Notes under the pieces: generated by a model
The model's database searches: none
Seen by the model: only the letters and a program-made list of their open reading frames with translations
What the model was told of the DNA's origin: nothing
Source: Herbiconiux gentiana
GTDB lineage: Bacteria > Actinomycetota > Actinomycetes > Actinomycetales > Microbacteriaceae
NCBI RefSeq assembly: GCF_024978135.1
Contig: NZ_JANTEZ010000001.1
Span: 1 to 64,000, forward strand
Direction of reading: 5' to 3'
Length of the DNA stretch: 64,000 nt
Shown: one piece after another, positions 1-7,243 of the stretch
How positions within the stretch are numbered: position 1 is the stretch's first letter
Layout of the letters: every line of letters begins with the position of its first letter
Position numbers and translations under genes: made by a program

Positions 1-19
1 CTTGGCCTCCGACTTCACC

Positions 20-81
20 GCGCCCGCCTCCGCGCGTGCCGGCCGCCACCGCGCCCGCCTCCGCGCGTGCCGGCCGCCACC
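20..81. repeat. 31-bp tandem repeat, two copies
   Basis: Two identical 31-bp units run from 20 to 50 and 51 to 81 and are followed by a few bases of a third, diverged unit. They begin with GCGCCCGCCTCCGCGCGTGC. The rest of 1-157 shows no convincing gene; if translated, the repeats would give an Ala/Arg/Pro-rich low-complexity peptide, perhaps the tail of a gene that begins outside the window. Confidence 0.8.
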
Positions 82-157
82 GTGCCCGCCCTGGTACCGT
101 CGCCGCGCGCGCCCTGGCCGCCGCCCGCTAAGCTGTTCGTGCCTGCCCACGCGCGCA

Positions 158-231
158 GGGGCCTTTAGCTCAGTTGGTAGAGCGCCACGTTTACACCGTG
201 GATGTCATCGGTTCGAGCCCGGTAGGGCCCA
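158..231 (+). tRNA. tRNA-Val (anticodon TAC)
   Basis: A full cloverleaf can be drawn. The acceptor arm GGGCCTT (158-164) pairs with AGGGCCC (224-230), the anticodon stem is CCACG/CGTGG around loop TTTACAC with anticodon TAC at 192-194, and the T arm is ATCGG-TTCGAGC-CCGGT. The discriminator base is A231 and CCA is not encoded. It reads GUA and, by wobble, other valine codons. The window also carries the other two valine isoacceptors, CAC and GAC, near 59 kb. Confidence 0.95.
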
Positions 232-306
232 CAGAGGCGGCGCCGCCCGCCCGGTCGAGCGCCACCCGCCGTCCCGTCCGCTGCACCGGAGTGGGAGGGT
301 GGGGGG

Positions 307-1149
307 ATGGGTGCGGAGCGGGTCGTCGTCGTGAGCGGGGCGAGTTCGGGGATCGGGGCCGTCGTGGCCGAGAAGGCCGCCGCGCGGGGCGACCGCGTCG
401 CCGTCGTGGGGCGGGATGCCGGGCGCACGCGGAGCGTAGCCGCGAGGGTGGGCGGCGAGTCGTTCGTCGCCGACTTCGCGCGGCTCGACGAGGTGCGGGG
501 GCTCGCAGAAGCGCTCACCGCCCGGTACGCGCAGATCGACGTGCTGCTCGCCAACGCCGGCGGGCTCGTCTCGAAGCGCGGGGTGACCGTCGACGGCCAC
601 GACCTCGGCTTCCAGGTGAATCACCTCGCGCCCTACCTGCTGACGCGCCTGATGCTGCCGGCGCTGCGGAGGGCCGCCGCCGAGGGGCGCGACGCCCGGG
701 TCGTCGCGACGGCGAGTGCCGCGAACCGGTGGGGGCGCATCCGCTTCGACGACCTGGAGGGGCGGCGGCGGCCGTGGCTCGGCGGCTGGCTGCCGTACTG
801 CACCGCGAAGCTGGCGGTGGTGCTGACGGCGAAGGAGCTGGCGCGGCGCGAGAGCGCCGTGCAGGCGTTCAGCGTGCATCCGGGGGCCGTGGTCACGTCG
901 TTCGGCAGCGGCTCGATGCTCATCAGGGTGGGTACGGCGCTCACCGGCGGGCACTGGGGCACCACGCCCGAGGCCGGCGCCGCACCGCTCGACGCGCTGG
1001 TCTCCGACGGGCCGGTGCCCGCGCCGAGCGGCACCTACTTCGACGGGCTGAGGGCCGGCGGGCGCACTGCCAGGCAGGCCGACGACGCCGACGTCGCCCG
1101 GGAGCTCTGGGAGCGGTCGGCCGCGCTGGTCGGCCTGCCGATCGGCTAG
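307..1149 (+). CDS. short-chain dehydrogenase/reductase (SDR)
   Basis: This 280-residue protein has a single Rossmann fold of the classical or extended SDR family and probably reduces or oxidises a carbonyl/alcohol with NAD(P)H in the cytoplasm. The dinucleotide-binding motif SGASSGIG is at residues 10-17, NAG at 83-85, a probable catalytic Ser at 137, and Tyr164/Lys168 in YCTAK form the catalytic pair. The substrate cannot be told; the sequence resembles the retinol dehydrogenase/WW-domain-oxidoreductase-like branch that carries an HPG motif after the active site. The ATG at 307 follows a G-rich ribosome-binding region. It stands alone between tRNA-Val and the Nif3-like gene, on the same strand as both. 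Confidence 0.88.
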   Translation: MGAERVVVVSGASSGIGAVVAEKAAARGDRVAVVGRDAGRTRSVAARVGGESFVADFARLDEVRGLAEALTARYAQIDVLLANAGGLVSKRGVTVDGHDLGFQVNHLAPYLLTRLMLPALRRAAAEGRDARVVATASAANRWGRIRFDDLEGRRRPWLGGWLPYCTAKLAVVLTAKELARRESAVQAFSVHPGAVVTSFGSGSMLIRVGTALTGGHWGTTPEAGAAPLDALVSDGPVPAPSGTYFDGLRAGGRTARQADDADVARELWERSAALVGLPIG

Positions 1150-1175
1150 ACACGGGGCGGCGCAGAGCGCCCCGG

Positions 1176-1181
1176 TAGACT
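1176..1181 (+). promoter_or_regulatory. -10 element, probable leaderless promoter of the Nif3-like gene
   Basis: TAGACT ends 7 nt before the GTG at 1189 and no Shine-Dalgarno sequence lies between, so transcription would start at or within a base or two of the start codon. I did not find a clear -35 hexamer. Confidence 0.6.
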
Positions 1182-1188
1182 CGCAGAC

Positions 1189-2037
1189 GTGCCGACCACG
1201 CTTGCCGATCTGAACGCCGCCGTCGAACGGCTGTGGCCCACCGAGTTCGCCGAGGGCTGGGACGCACCCGGCCTGATCAGCGGCGCCCCGGGCGACGAGG
1301 TGCGGCGCGTGCTGCTCGCGGTCGACGCCGTGTCCGACACCGTCGACGAGGCGCTCGAGACGAAGGCCGATGCGCTGCTCGTGCACCACCCGCTGCTGCT
1401 CCGCGGCGTCACGACCGTCGCCGAGACGGGCTACAAGGGCGCCCTCCTCGCGCGGCTGATCCGAGCGCGCTGCGGTCTCATCGCCGCCCACACCAACGCC
1501 GACATCGTCGACGACGGCACCTCGGCCGTCATCGCCACCAAGCTCGGCCTGGTCGACGTCGTGCCCATCGTCGACGGCGCGCGTGCGGGCACCGGTCTCG
1601 GCCGGGTGGGGCGGATGCCCGAACCCACCACCCTCGGCCGCCTGGCGTTAGCCCTCGGCGACGTGCTTCCCGCGACGGCCACGGGTGTGCGGGTCGCGGG
1701 CGACTACGACCAGCCCGTGTCGACCGTCTCCCTCTGCGGGGGAGCGGGCGACTCGCTGCTCGGCGATCCGGCCGTGCGTGCCTCAGACGTCTACATCACC
1801 TCCGACCTGCGGCACCACCCGGCCTCCGAGTCCCGCGAGCAGACGCTGAGCGGCAGCGGCAGCGGCAGCGGCAGCGGCGCCGGTACCGGGCCCGCCCTCG
1901 TCGACGTCTCGCACTGGGCCAGCGAGTGGCTCTGGCTCGAGACGGCCGCGGCACAGCTCGCCAAGGCGCTGCCCGACGTCGAGTTCGCTGTGAGCGAACT
2001 GCGCACCGACCCGTGGGACTTCGTGGTCACCCAGTGA
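1189..2037 (+). CDS. Nif3-like dinuclear metal centre protein (YbgI/GTP cyclohydrolase I type 2 family)
   Basis: This 282-residue protein belongs to the Nif3/YbgI family, hexameric cytoplasmic proteins with a two-metal site whose physiological reaction is unsettled. Metal ligands are visible: His66-His67 (VHHP), His101 and Asp105 (AHTNAD), and near the C-terminus His242 and Glu246 (SHWASE). A Gly-Ser repeat at residues 221-230 precedes the last conserved block and is probably a flexible surface loop. The GTG start is chosen because a TAGACT -10 element sits 7 nt upstream. In Actinobacteria the gene is commonly followed by the coiled-coil zinc-ribbon protein, as here, with an 85-nt gap. Confidence 0.9.
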   Translation: MPTTLADLNAAVERLWPTEFAEGWDAPGLISGAPGDEVRRVLLAVDAVSDTVDEALETKADALLVHHPLLLRGVTTVAETGYKGALLARLIRARCGLIAAHTNADIVDDGTSAVIATKLGLVDVVPIVDGARAGTGLGRVGRMPEPTTLGRLALALGDVLPATATGVRVAGDYDQPVSTVSLCGGAGDSLLGDPAVRASDVYITSDLRHHPASESREQTLSGSGSGSGSGAGTGPALVDVSHWASEWLWLETAAAQLAKALPDVEFAVSELRTDPWDFVVTQ

Positions 2038-2059
2038 CCGCCACCCTCCCGACCACGGG

Positions 2060-2105
2060 CCCCAGACGAACCACAGACCCCAGACGAACCACAGACCCCA
2101 GACGA
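2060..2105. repeat. 18-bp tandem repeat in the gap before the coiled-coil gene
   Basis: The unit CCCCAGACGAACCACAGA is repeated exactly at 2060-2077 and 2078-2095, with a third partial copy from 2096. It fills most of the spacer between the Nif3-like gene and the next start codon. The low complexity suggests slippage; an operator role cannot be excluded. Confidence 0.85.
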
Positions 2106-2122
2106 TCCGCGAAGGACACCCG

Positions 2123-2857
2123 ATGAAGGCTCCCGCCGCCGAACAGCTCAAGCTCCTCGACCTCCAGGCCGCCGACAACCAGGTGGCCCAGCTCGAGCAC
2201 GCGCTGCGCACCCTGCCGCAGGAGAAGCGCCTCGCCGAGCTGCAGCGCGACTCCGCCGCCGCCCGCGCCGAGTACGCCTCGGTCAGCGGTGAGCTCGAGA
2301 GCGCCCAGAACGAGATCAGCCGCGTCGAGGCCGACATCCACACCGTCACGGCCCGCGAGAAGCGCGACAACGAGCGCCTGCAGGCGACCTCGTCCTCGAA
2401 GGATATCCAGGGCCTCGAGCGCGAACTGGAGTCGCTGCGCATCCGCCGCCTGACCCTCGAGGACACCGAGCTCGAGGTGATGGAGCGCGTCGAGGAGATC
2501 GAGGTGCGGCTCTCCGCCATCACCGCCCGCCGCGACGACATCGCGACCGAGGAGCGGATGCTCGCCGGCGCCCGCGACGAGCAGAAGCAGCGCATCCTGA
2601 AGCAGCTCGAGATCGCGCGCTCGGAGCGCGACGCGGTGGCCGGAGGCATCCTGCCCGAACTGCTCGCGCTGTACCAGAAGCTCCGCGAGCGCTACGGCGT
2701 CGGTGCGGCCCTGCTGCAGCGCCGGGTCTCGCTCGGCAGCAACGTCGAGCTGACCGGCACCGATCTGGCCGCGATCCGGGCTGCCGCACCCGACGACGTC
2801 GTGCTCGATCCCGAGAGCACGTGCATCCTGGTGCGCACCGACGAGTCGGGGCTGTAG
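2123..2857 (+). CDS. coiled-coil protein of the actinobacterial zinc-ribbon (CT398-like) family, ribbon degenerate
   Basis: This 244-residue protein is mostly a long helical hairpin: residues about 8-170 are rich in Glu, Arg, Leu and Ala with heptad character. It matches the CT398/DUF164-like family, usually annotated as a C4-type zinc ribbon domain protein next to Nif3 in Actinobacteria. The C-terminal segment (about 190-240) aligns by its LAAIRAA and ILVRT blocks with the family ribbon, yet the usual two CxxC knuckles are missing and Cys234 is the only cysteine in the protein. Zinc binding through the usual four cysteines is therefore not possible. Function unknown. The start is the ATG at 2123, preceded by a weak GAAGGA ribosome-binding site. 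Confidence 0.82.
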   Translation: MKAPAAEQLKLLDLQAADNQVAQLEHALRTLPQEKRLAELQRDSAAARAEYASVSGELESAQNEISRVEADIHTVTAREKRDNERLQATSSSKDIQGLERELESLRIRRLTLEDTELEVMERVEEIEVRLSAITARRDDIATEERMLAGARDEQKQRILKQLEIARSERDAVAGGILPELLALYQKLRERYGVGAALLQRRVSLGSNVELTGTDLAAIRAAAPDDVVLDPESTCILVRTDESGL

Positions 2858-2882
2858 GCCGAGCTCGACGAGCACCGGATGC

Positions 2883-2903
2883 CCGGCGGAGGTCACCCGC
2901 CGG
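2883..2903. terminator. GC hairpin between the coiled-coil gene and rnpB
   Basis: CCGGCGG (2883-2889) and CCGCCGG (2897-2903) form a 7-bp stem with a 7-nt loop between two converging transcripts. There is no U tract. It could serve as a bidirectional terminator for the gene ending at 2857 and the RNase P RNA ending near 2912. Confidence 0.45.
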
Positions 2904-2911
2904 TCTGAGGT

Positions 2912-3290
2912 GAATGGGCCGGCGATACGCCGGGTTCTGTAGGGAGCACGCTCCCTGACGGCCATCTATCTAGGAGCTGCGTCACCGCAGCCCTCGAGCG
3001 GTCTACCCGGAAGCTCCGCGAGCAGCCTCAACGCTTCCTGTCTGACCTTGCTCCGGGCGAGGTTTACCGAGCCGACCGTGTCACCACGGCCGCTGGTGGT
3101 CTCTTACGCCACCGTTTCACCCTTACCGCGGGCCGGAGCCCGTGGCGGTCTGCTTTCTGTGGCACTTTCTCGCGGGTTGCCCCGGGTGGGTGTTACCCAC
3201 CGCCCTGCTCTGTGGAGCCCGGACGTTCCTCGGCGCCGTGCCGGACCGGAGGCCCGACGCGGCGACGCGACCGTCTGCCGGCCCATTCAC
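2912..3290 (-). ncRNA. rnpB: RNase P RNA (M1 RNA, bacterial type A)
   Basis: Read on the minus strand, the 5' end GAATGGGCCGGC (3288-3277) pairs with the 3' end GCCGGCCCATTC (2923-2912), forming helix P1. The universally conserved block GAGGAACGTCCGGGCTCC lies soon after the 5' end, and the 3' portion has the conserved ACAGAACCCGGCGTAT element. Length is about 378 nt, normal for type A RNase P RNA. It is the catalytic component that trims pre-tRNA 5' leaders. It lies between two protein genes and has its own -10 element; the 2858-3345 stretch is thus accounted for. Confidence 0.95.
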
Positions 3291-3297
3291 GCTCTCG

Positions 3298-3303
3298 AGT
3301 GTA
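3298..3303 (-). promoter_or_regulatory. -10 element of rnpB
   Basis: TACACT on the minus strand ends 7 nt before the predicted 5' end of RNase P RNA (about 3290). The spacing fits a sigma-A-type promoter; the -35 region is not obvious. Confidence 0.55.
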
Positions 3304-3345
3304 GCCGCCCGCCCGGAGGCGTCGTACTCCAGGAAGGAGGAGGTC

Positions 3346-4125
3346 CTACTCCAGGAAGGTCGTGCGCATCGTCGACAGGCTGGCCGCGCCCAGGATGCCC
3401 GCGTTGTTGCGCAGCGTTGCCGGAACGATCGGCGTGTCGAGCTTCAGCAGCGGCAGGAACTCCTCGTGGTGCTTCGAGACGCCGCCGCCCACGATGAAGC
3501 CGTCGGGGGAGAACAGGGCCTCGAGGCGCTCGTAGTAGACCTGCAGGCGCTCGGCCCACTTCTTCCAGCTGAGGTCCTCGCGCTCCTTGGCCGAGTACGC
3601 GGCCCTCGTCTCGTAGTCCACGCCGCCGATCTCGAGGTGGCCGAGCTCGGCGTTCGGGGTGAGCACGCCGTTGTAGATCAGCGCGGTGCCGATGCCGGTG
3701 CCGAGGGTGGTCAGGATGATCAGCCCGCTCTTGCCCTTCGCCGCGCCGTAGCGCACCTCCGCGAAGCCCGCGGCATCGGCGTCGTTGACGAAGGTGATGT
3801 CGCGGCCGAGCGTCTTCTCGAACAGCTTCTCGGCCTCGAAGCCGATCCACTTCTTCGACACGTTCGCCGCCGACATCGTGACGCCGTGGCGCACGACGGC
3901 CGGGAAGCAGATGCCCACGGTGGCCGACGCCGGAATATCGCCGAGCGACTCCATCAGGTCGGTGACCGTCTTGGCGATGTCGTCGGGCTTGCCGCCCTCA
4001 GGGGTGGCGAACTTTTTGCGGTCGGTGAGCAGCTCGCCCGTCGTCACGTCGACGATGGCGCCCTTGATGCCGGTTCCGCCGATGTCGATACCGACGGCGA
4101 CGGTGTCGGGGGTGTTCGCGGTCAC
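3346..4125 (-). CDS. ppgK: polyphosphate glucokinase (ROK family)
   Basis: This 259-residue ROK-family sugar kinase phosphorylates glucose with inorganic polyphosphate (often also ATP) to glucose 6-phosphate in the cytoplasm. The phosphate-1 motif GIDIGGTG is at residues 12-19, the catalytic aspartate lies in FVNDADAAG near residue 110, and TLGTGIGTALI is the adenosine/phosphate-2 region. The lack of the ROK zinc cluster and the length match actinobacterial PpgK. The GTG at 4125 is chosen over an in-frame ATG at 4155 because it overlaps the stop of the preceding small gene (GTGA), a translational-coupling arrangement. A 13-bp piece of its 3' end, TACTCCAGGAAGG on the plus strand, is duplicated just downstream at 3325-3337. 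Confidence 0.93.
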   Translation of the reverse strand: MTANTPDTVAVGIDIGGTGIKGAIVDVTTGELLTDRKKFATPEGGKPDDIAKTVTDLMESLGDIPASATVGICFPAVVRHGVTMSAANVSKKWIGFEAEKLFEKTLGRDITFVNDADAAGFAEVRYGAAKGKSGLIILTTLGTGIGTALIYNGVLTPNAELGHLEIGGVDYETRAAYSAKEREDLSWKKWAERLQVYYERLEALFSPDGFIVGGGVSKHHEEFLPLLKLDTPIVPATLRNNAGILGAASLSTMRTTFLE

Positions 4126-4310
4126 CGGTTCTCGTTCGCGTCGTCCTCGGCCCACTTGGCGCTGTTCGCGCGGAGGGTCTCGAGCGCGTGCTCGGCCTCT
4201 TCGTGGGTCTCGAACGGCCCGACGCGGTCGACGACCGAGGACTCGTAGCCCTTCTCGACCTGGCCGGTCTTCATGTTGTACCAGTACTGCGTCGACGGGT
4301 CGTCGCTCAT
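4122..4310 (-). CDS. small SPOR-like protein coupled to ppgK
   Basis: This 62-residue acidic protein has a tyrosine- and tryptophan-containing start (QYWYNMKTGQVEKG), then a segment ETHEEAEHALETLRANS that resembles the second helix of a SPOR fold, with no signal peptide or membrane segment. Similar small proteins precede ppgK in other Microbacteriaceae and are often labelled SPOR-domain proteins; I do not know a function. Its TGA overlaps the ppgK GTG, so the two are probably made together. The ATG at 4310 is preceded by GGAGGACACG, a strong ribosome-binding site. Confidence 0.8.
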   Translation of the reverse strand: MSDDPSTQYWYNMKTGQVEKGYESSVVDRVGPFETHEEAEHALETLRANSAKWAEDDANENR

Positions 4311-4329
4311 CGTGTCCTCCGTGGGCTCG

Positions 4330-4360
4330 GTGTCCAGCTGTGCGTCAGTGTCCAGCTGTG
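4330..4360. repeat. 13-bp direct repeat upstream of the SPOR-like gene
   Basis: GTGTCCAGCTGTG occurs at 4330-4342 and 4348-4360, an 18-bp period, in the 61-nt gap between panB and the SPOR-like/ppgK pair. The core CAGCTG is itself palindromic. It may be a duplicated operator or a slippage product. Confidence 0.6.
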
Positions 4361-4371
4361 TCAGGGGGAGT

Positions 4372-5205
4372 TTATTCGTAGCTGTGCTCGGGGCCCGGGT
4401 AGGCGCCCTCGGCGACGTCGCCGCGGAACGCGGTCACCGCCTCCGTCAGCGCACCCCGCAGGTCGGCGTACTGCTTGACGAACTTCGGCACGCGGCCGGT
4501 CGAGAAGCCGGCGAAGTCGGTCCAGACGAGCAGCTGGCCGTCGACGTGGGGGCCGGCGCCGACACCGATGGTGGGGATGCGCAGCCGCTCGGTGACGCGA
4601 CGGGCGGCCTCGGCCGGCACCATCTCGAGCACCACGGCGAACGCCCCGGCCTCCTCGACCGCCAGCGCGTCGTCTATCAGGGCCGCCTCGCCCTCGCCCC
4701 GGCCCTGGATGATGTGGCCGCCCAGGCCGTGCTCGCTCTGCGGGGTGAAGCCGATGTGCGCCATCACCGGGATGCCCGCGTCGACGATGCGGCGGATCTT
4801 GTCGGCGCTGCGCACCCCGCCCTCGAGCTTCACGGCGTGGGCACGGGACTCCTTCATGAAGCGCACCGCGGTGTGCAGGGCCTCCTCGGCGCTGTTCTCG
4901 TAGGACCCGAACGGCATGTCGGCCACGACGAAGGCCCGGGAGACGGCGCCCGCCACACCCCGGGCGAGCGGGATGAGCTCGTCGACCGTGACGGGCACGG
5001 TGGTGTCGTAGCCGAGCACGTTGTTGCCCGCCGAGTCGCCGACCAGCAGGAAGTCGATGCCCGCCTCGTCGAAGATCTGCGCCGAGAGCATGTCGTAGCT
5101 GGTCAGCCCGGTGATGCGGATGCCCGAGTCCTTCGCCGTCTGGAAGTGGCGGGTGCGCACCCGCTTCGCAACGGGCTTCTCCGACGGCGTCGTCTGCTCT
5201 GGCAT
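4372..5205 (-). CDS. panB: 3-methyl-2-oxobutanoate hydroxymethyltransferase
   Basis: This 277-residue TIM-barrel enzyme transfers a hydroxymethyl group from methylene-tetrahydrofolate to 2-oxoisovalerate, giving ketopantoate, the first committed step to pantothenate and CoA. Family motifs are present in order: LTSYDMLSA, LVGDSAGNNVLGY, ADMPFGSY, VKLEGG, MAHIGFTPQSEHGLGG and TIGVGAGPHVDGQLLV. An N-terminal extension of about 25 residues precedes the barrel. A TAGACT -10 element 6 nt upstream supports the ATG at 5205 as a leaderless start. No panC or panD is adjacent. Confidence 0.95.
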   Translation of the reverse strand: MPEQTTPSEKPVAKRVRTRHFQTAKDSGIRITGLTSYDMLSAQIFDEAGIDFLLVGDSAGNNVLGYDTTVPVTVDELIPLARGVAGAVSRAFVVADMPFGSYENSAEEALHTAVRFMKESRAHAVKLEGGVRSADKIRRIVDAGIPVMAHIGFTPQSEHGLGGHIIQGRGEGEAALIDDALAVEEAGAFAVVLEMVPAEAARRVTERLRIPTIGVGAGPHVDGQLLVWTDFAGFSTGRVPKFVKQYADLRGALTEAVTAFRGDVAEGAYPGPEHSYE

Positions 5206-5211
5206 GTCATC

Positions 5212-5217
5212 AGTCTA
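5212..5217 (-). promoter_or_regulatory. -10 element, probable leaderless promoter of panB
   Basis: TAGACT on the minus strand lies 6 nt before the panB ATG (5205), leaving no room for a ribosome-binding site. Another in-frame-looking ATG at 5210 is too close to the hexamer to be used. Confidence 0.6.
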
Positions 5218-5245
5218 GTTCCGCGGGTTCGGCGGACGGATGCGT

Positions 5246-5251
5246 TAGGTT
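5246..5251 (+). promoter_or_regulatory. -10 element upstream of the secreted hydrolase
   Basis: TAGGTT would start transcription near 5258, giving a leader of about 45 nt that carries the AAGGGGAG ribosome-binding site used by the GTG at 5303. Confidence 0.45.
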
Positions 5252-5302
5252 GAGGGACACGTATCCCGAATGCGTGATCCTGCACCTGGCCGAAGGGGAG
5301 AC

Positions 5303-7237
5303 GTGGGCCGTCGAATCACCGTTCCGATCGCGGCGGCCGCCGTTCTGGCCGCCTTCATCCTCTCGGGGCCGGTGCTCGGTCAGCCGCCGGCCGCCCAGGC
5401 CGCGACGATCGCCGAGCGCAGCTGCGAGGACGGCCTCCCCGACCGCGCCGTCTGCGGCACGCTGACCGTGCCCGAGACCCGCGGCGACCCGGCGAGCCGG
5501 GCGATCGACCTGCCGTACGTGGTCATCCCGGCCGAGACCCAGCCGCCGACCGGCACCCCCGTCGTCACGATGGCGGGCGGCCCCGGCCAGAGCTCCACCG
5601 CCATCGCCGAGGCCCTGGCGGCCGACCCGCGCATCGGCGGTGGCCGTGACATCGTCGCCCTCGCGCAGCGCGGCAGCCTCGAGTCGAGCGCACCGCTGGA
5701 CTGCCCGGCCGCCTCGGCCGCCTACGTCGACACGTTCACCGACGACTCCAGCCCGGCGGCCGAGATGACGACGGTGGCCGCGGAGCTGAAGGAGTGCCTG
5801 ACGGCCTTCGCCGAACAGGGCGGCAATGTCTCCGCCTACACCCGCACCGACACCGCGGCCGACCTGGTGGAGCTGCGCTCGGTGCTGGCCTACCCGACCT
5901 GGACGCTGTTCGGCGACTCGTGGTCGACGAAGGTGATGCAGTCGGTCGCGATGACCGACACCGCCGGCGTGGACGCCGTGGTGCTGAACGCGTTCAGCCC
6001 GATCGACCGCGACATCAAGGGCGACGCCTACGCGGCCCTCGAGAACGCGCTGCGCACCCTGTCCGAGCGCAGCGGCGGGGAGTACGCCGATCTGAACACC
6101 GATCTCGCCGACACCGCGGCGCTGTTCAGCGACGAGCCGGTGAACGGCCTGCTGACCAACCCGTTCACGAACCGGCAGCGGTACTACTCGCTGACCGGGT
6201 CCGACGCGGTCACCATCGTGCAGCAGGCCCTCTACGACCCCGAGACGGCCGCCGCCGTGCCCTACCTGCTGCAGCGACTCGCCGACGGCAAGACCGACGC
6301 GCTCAACACGATCGTCGATCCGGTGCTGATGAACCTCTCCCGCACGAGCCTCGCCCAGTACTGGGTGGAGGCCTGCCGCGACGAGCAGCCGTTCTGGTCG
6401 CCCGACCCGCTCGAGCCGGTCGCGGAGGGCTCCGACGAGGAGCCGACGCCGAAGCCGGTGCTCACCTACCTGACGGCCGCCGACCAGCTCTGCGGGCCGC
6501 TCGGGCTGTCGGCATCCGCGGGGGAGACCCGCACGATCGTGCCCCAGCAGCAGCCGGCGCTGATCTTCGGCAGCGACACCGACCCGCTCATCCCGCTCGC
6601 CGTCGTGCAGAGCGGCACGAGCTCGTTCCCGAACAGCCAGGTGGTGACCCTGCAGGGTGCGGGGCGGGCCGGCGTGATCGCCGACCCGTGCGGCATGGAC
6701 CAGCTGGCCGCCTGGCTGGGCCAGCCCGGCACCCCGGTCGAGACGACCTGCTCCGATCTCGCCGAGGCGAACCCCGCCATCTCGGCCGACGACGTGCATC
6801 CGACCTCGCGCTTCGACTCGGTCGTCACGGCCGTCGAGCGCCAGGAGCCCTTCCAGCTGACCATCCCGCTTATCTTCGGCGGCTTCGCCGGGCTGTGGTT
6901 CCTCGGCTGGCTCATCACCGTGATCGTGCAGGCGCTGCGCCGGGAGTCGATCGGCCTGCTGATCGCCACCGGCATCGCGCCGGTCACGGGCGTGGCGTTC
7001 CTCGCGGCGCTCTGGGTGACGGTCTCGTCGGCGCTGGCGTCGAGCCCCGCGTTCACCCTGGTGGGCGTGCCGACGGTCACCCCGTGGCTCGGCATCCTGC
7101 TCGGGGTCGGCTTCCTCGGCATCATCCCGGTCTGGCGCCTCGGCGGCCGGGCGGCGGCGAGCCTGGCGGCGGCGGCCACCATCGTCTGGCTCGGGATGAT
7201 CGTCTGGTTCGTCTGGGTGGCGGTTCTTCCCAGCTGA
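5303..7237 (+). CDS. secreted, membrane-anchored alpha/beta hydrolase (tripeptidyl-aminopeptidase-like)
   Basis: This protein of about 644 residues starts with a signal sequence (charged GRR, hydrophobic 7-25, then an Ala-rich cleavage region near AQA). A GGPGQSS oxyanion-hole motif is at about 92-98 and the nucleophile elbow GDSWS has Ser206. Near residue 430, FGSDTDPLIP carries the likely acid residue, as in the TAP-like C-terminal domain of actinobacterial secreted peptidases. The last 110 residues hold four or five membrane segments, so the enzyme is probably outside the cell and anchored. The GTG at 5303 is preferred because AAGGGGAG lies just before it; an ATG at 5270 would place a poor, charged peptide before the signal sequence. 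Substrate unknown. Confidence 0.85.
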   Translation: MGRRITVPIAAAAVLAAFILSGPVLGQPPAAQAATIAERSCEDGLPDRAVCGTLTVPETRGDPASRAIDLPYVVIPAETQPPTGTPVVTMAGGPGQSSTAIAEALAADPRIGGGRDIVALAQRGSLESSAPLDCPAASAAYVDTFTDDSSPAAEMTTVAAELKECLTAFAEQGGNVSAYTRTDTAADLVELRSVLAYPTWTLFGDSWSTKVMQSVAMTDTAGVDAVVLNAFSPIDRDIKGDAYAALENALRTLSERSGGEYADLNTDLADTAALFSDEPVNGLLTNPFTNRQRYYSLTGSDAVTIVQQALYDPETAAAVPYLLQRLADGKTDALNTIVDPVLMNLSRTSLAQYWVEACRDEQPFWSPDPLEPVAEGSDEEPTPKPVLTYLTAADQLCGPLGLSASAGETRTIVPQQQPALIFGSDTDPLIPLAVVQSGTSSFPNSQVVTLQGAGRAGVIADPCGMDQLAAWLGQPGTPVETTCSDLAEANPAISADDVHPTSRFDSVVTAVERQEPFQLTIPLIFGGFAGLWFLGWLITVIVQALRRESIGLLIATGIAPVTGVAFLAALWVTVSSALASSPAFTLVGVPTVTPWLGILLGVGFLGIIPVWRLGGRAAASLAAAATIVWLGMIVWFVWVAVLPS

Positions 7238-7243
7238 CCCCGG

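Noticed and set aside
3048-4248. Plus-strand open frames over rnpB and ppgK
   Set aside because: They cover a structural RNA and the antisense of ppgK and show no protein-family features.
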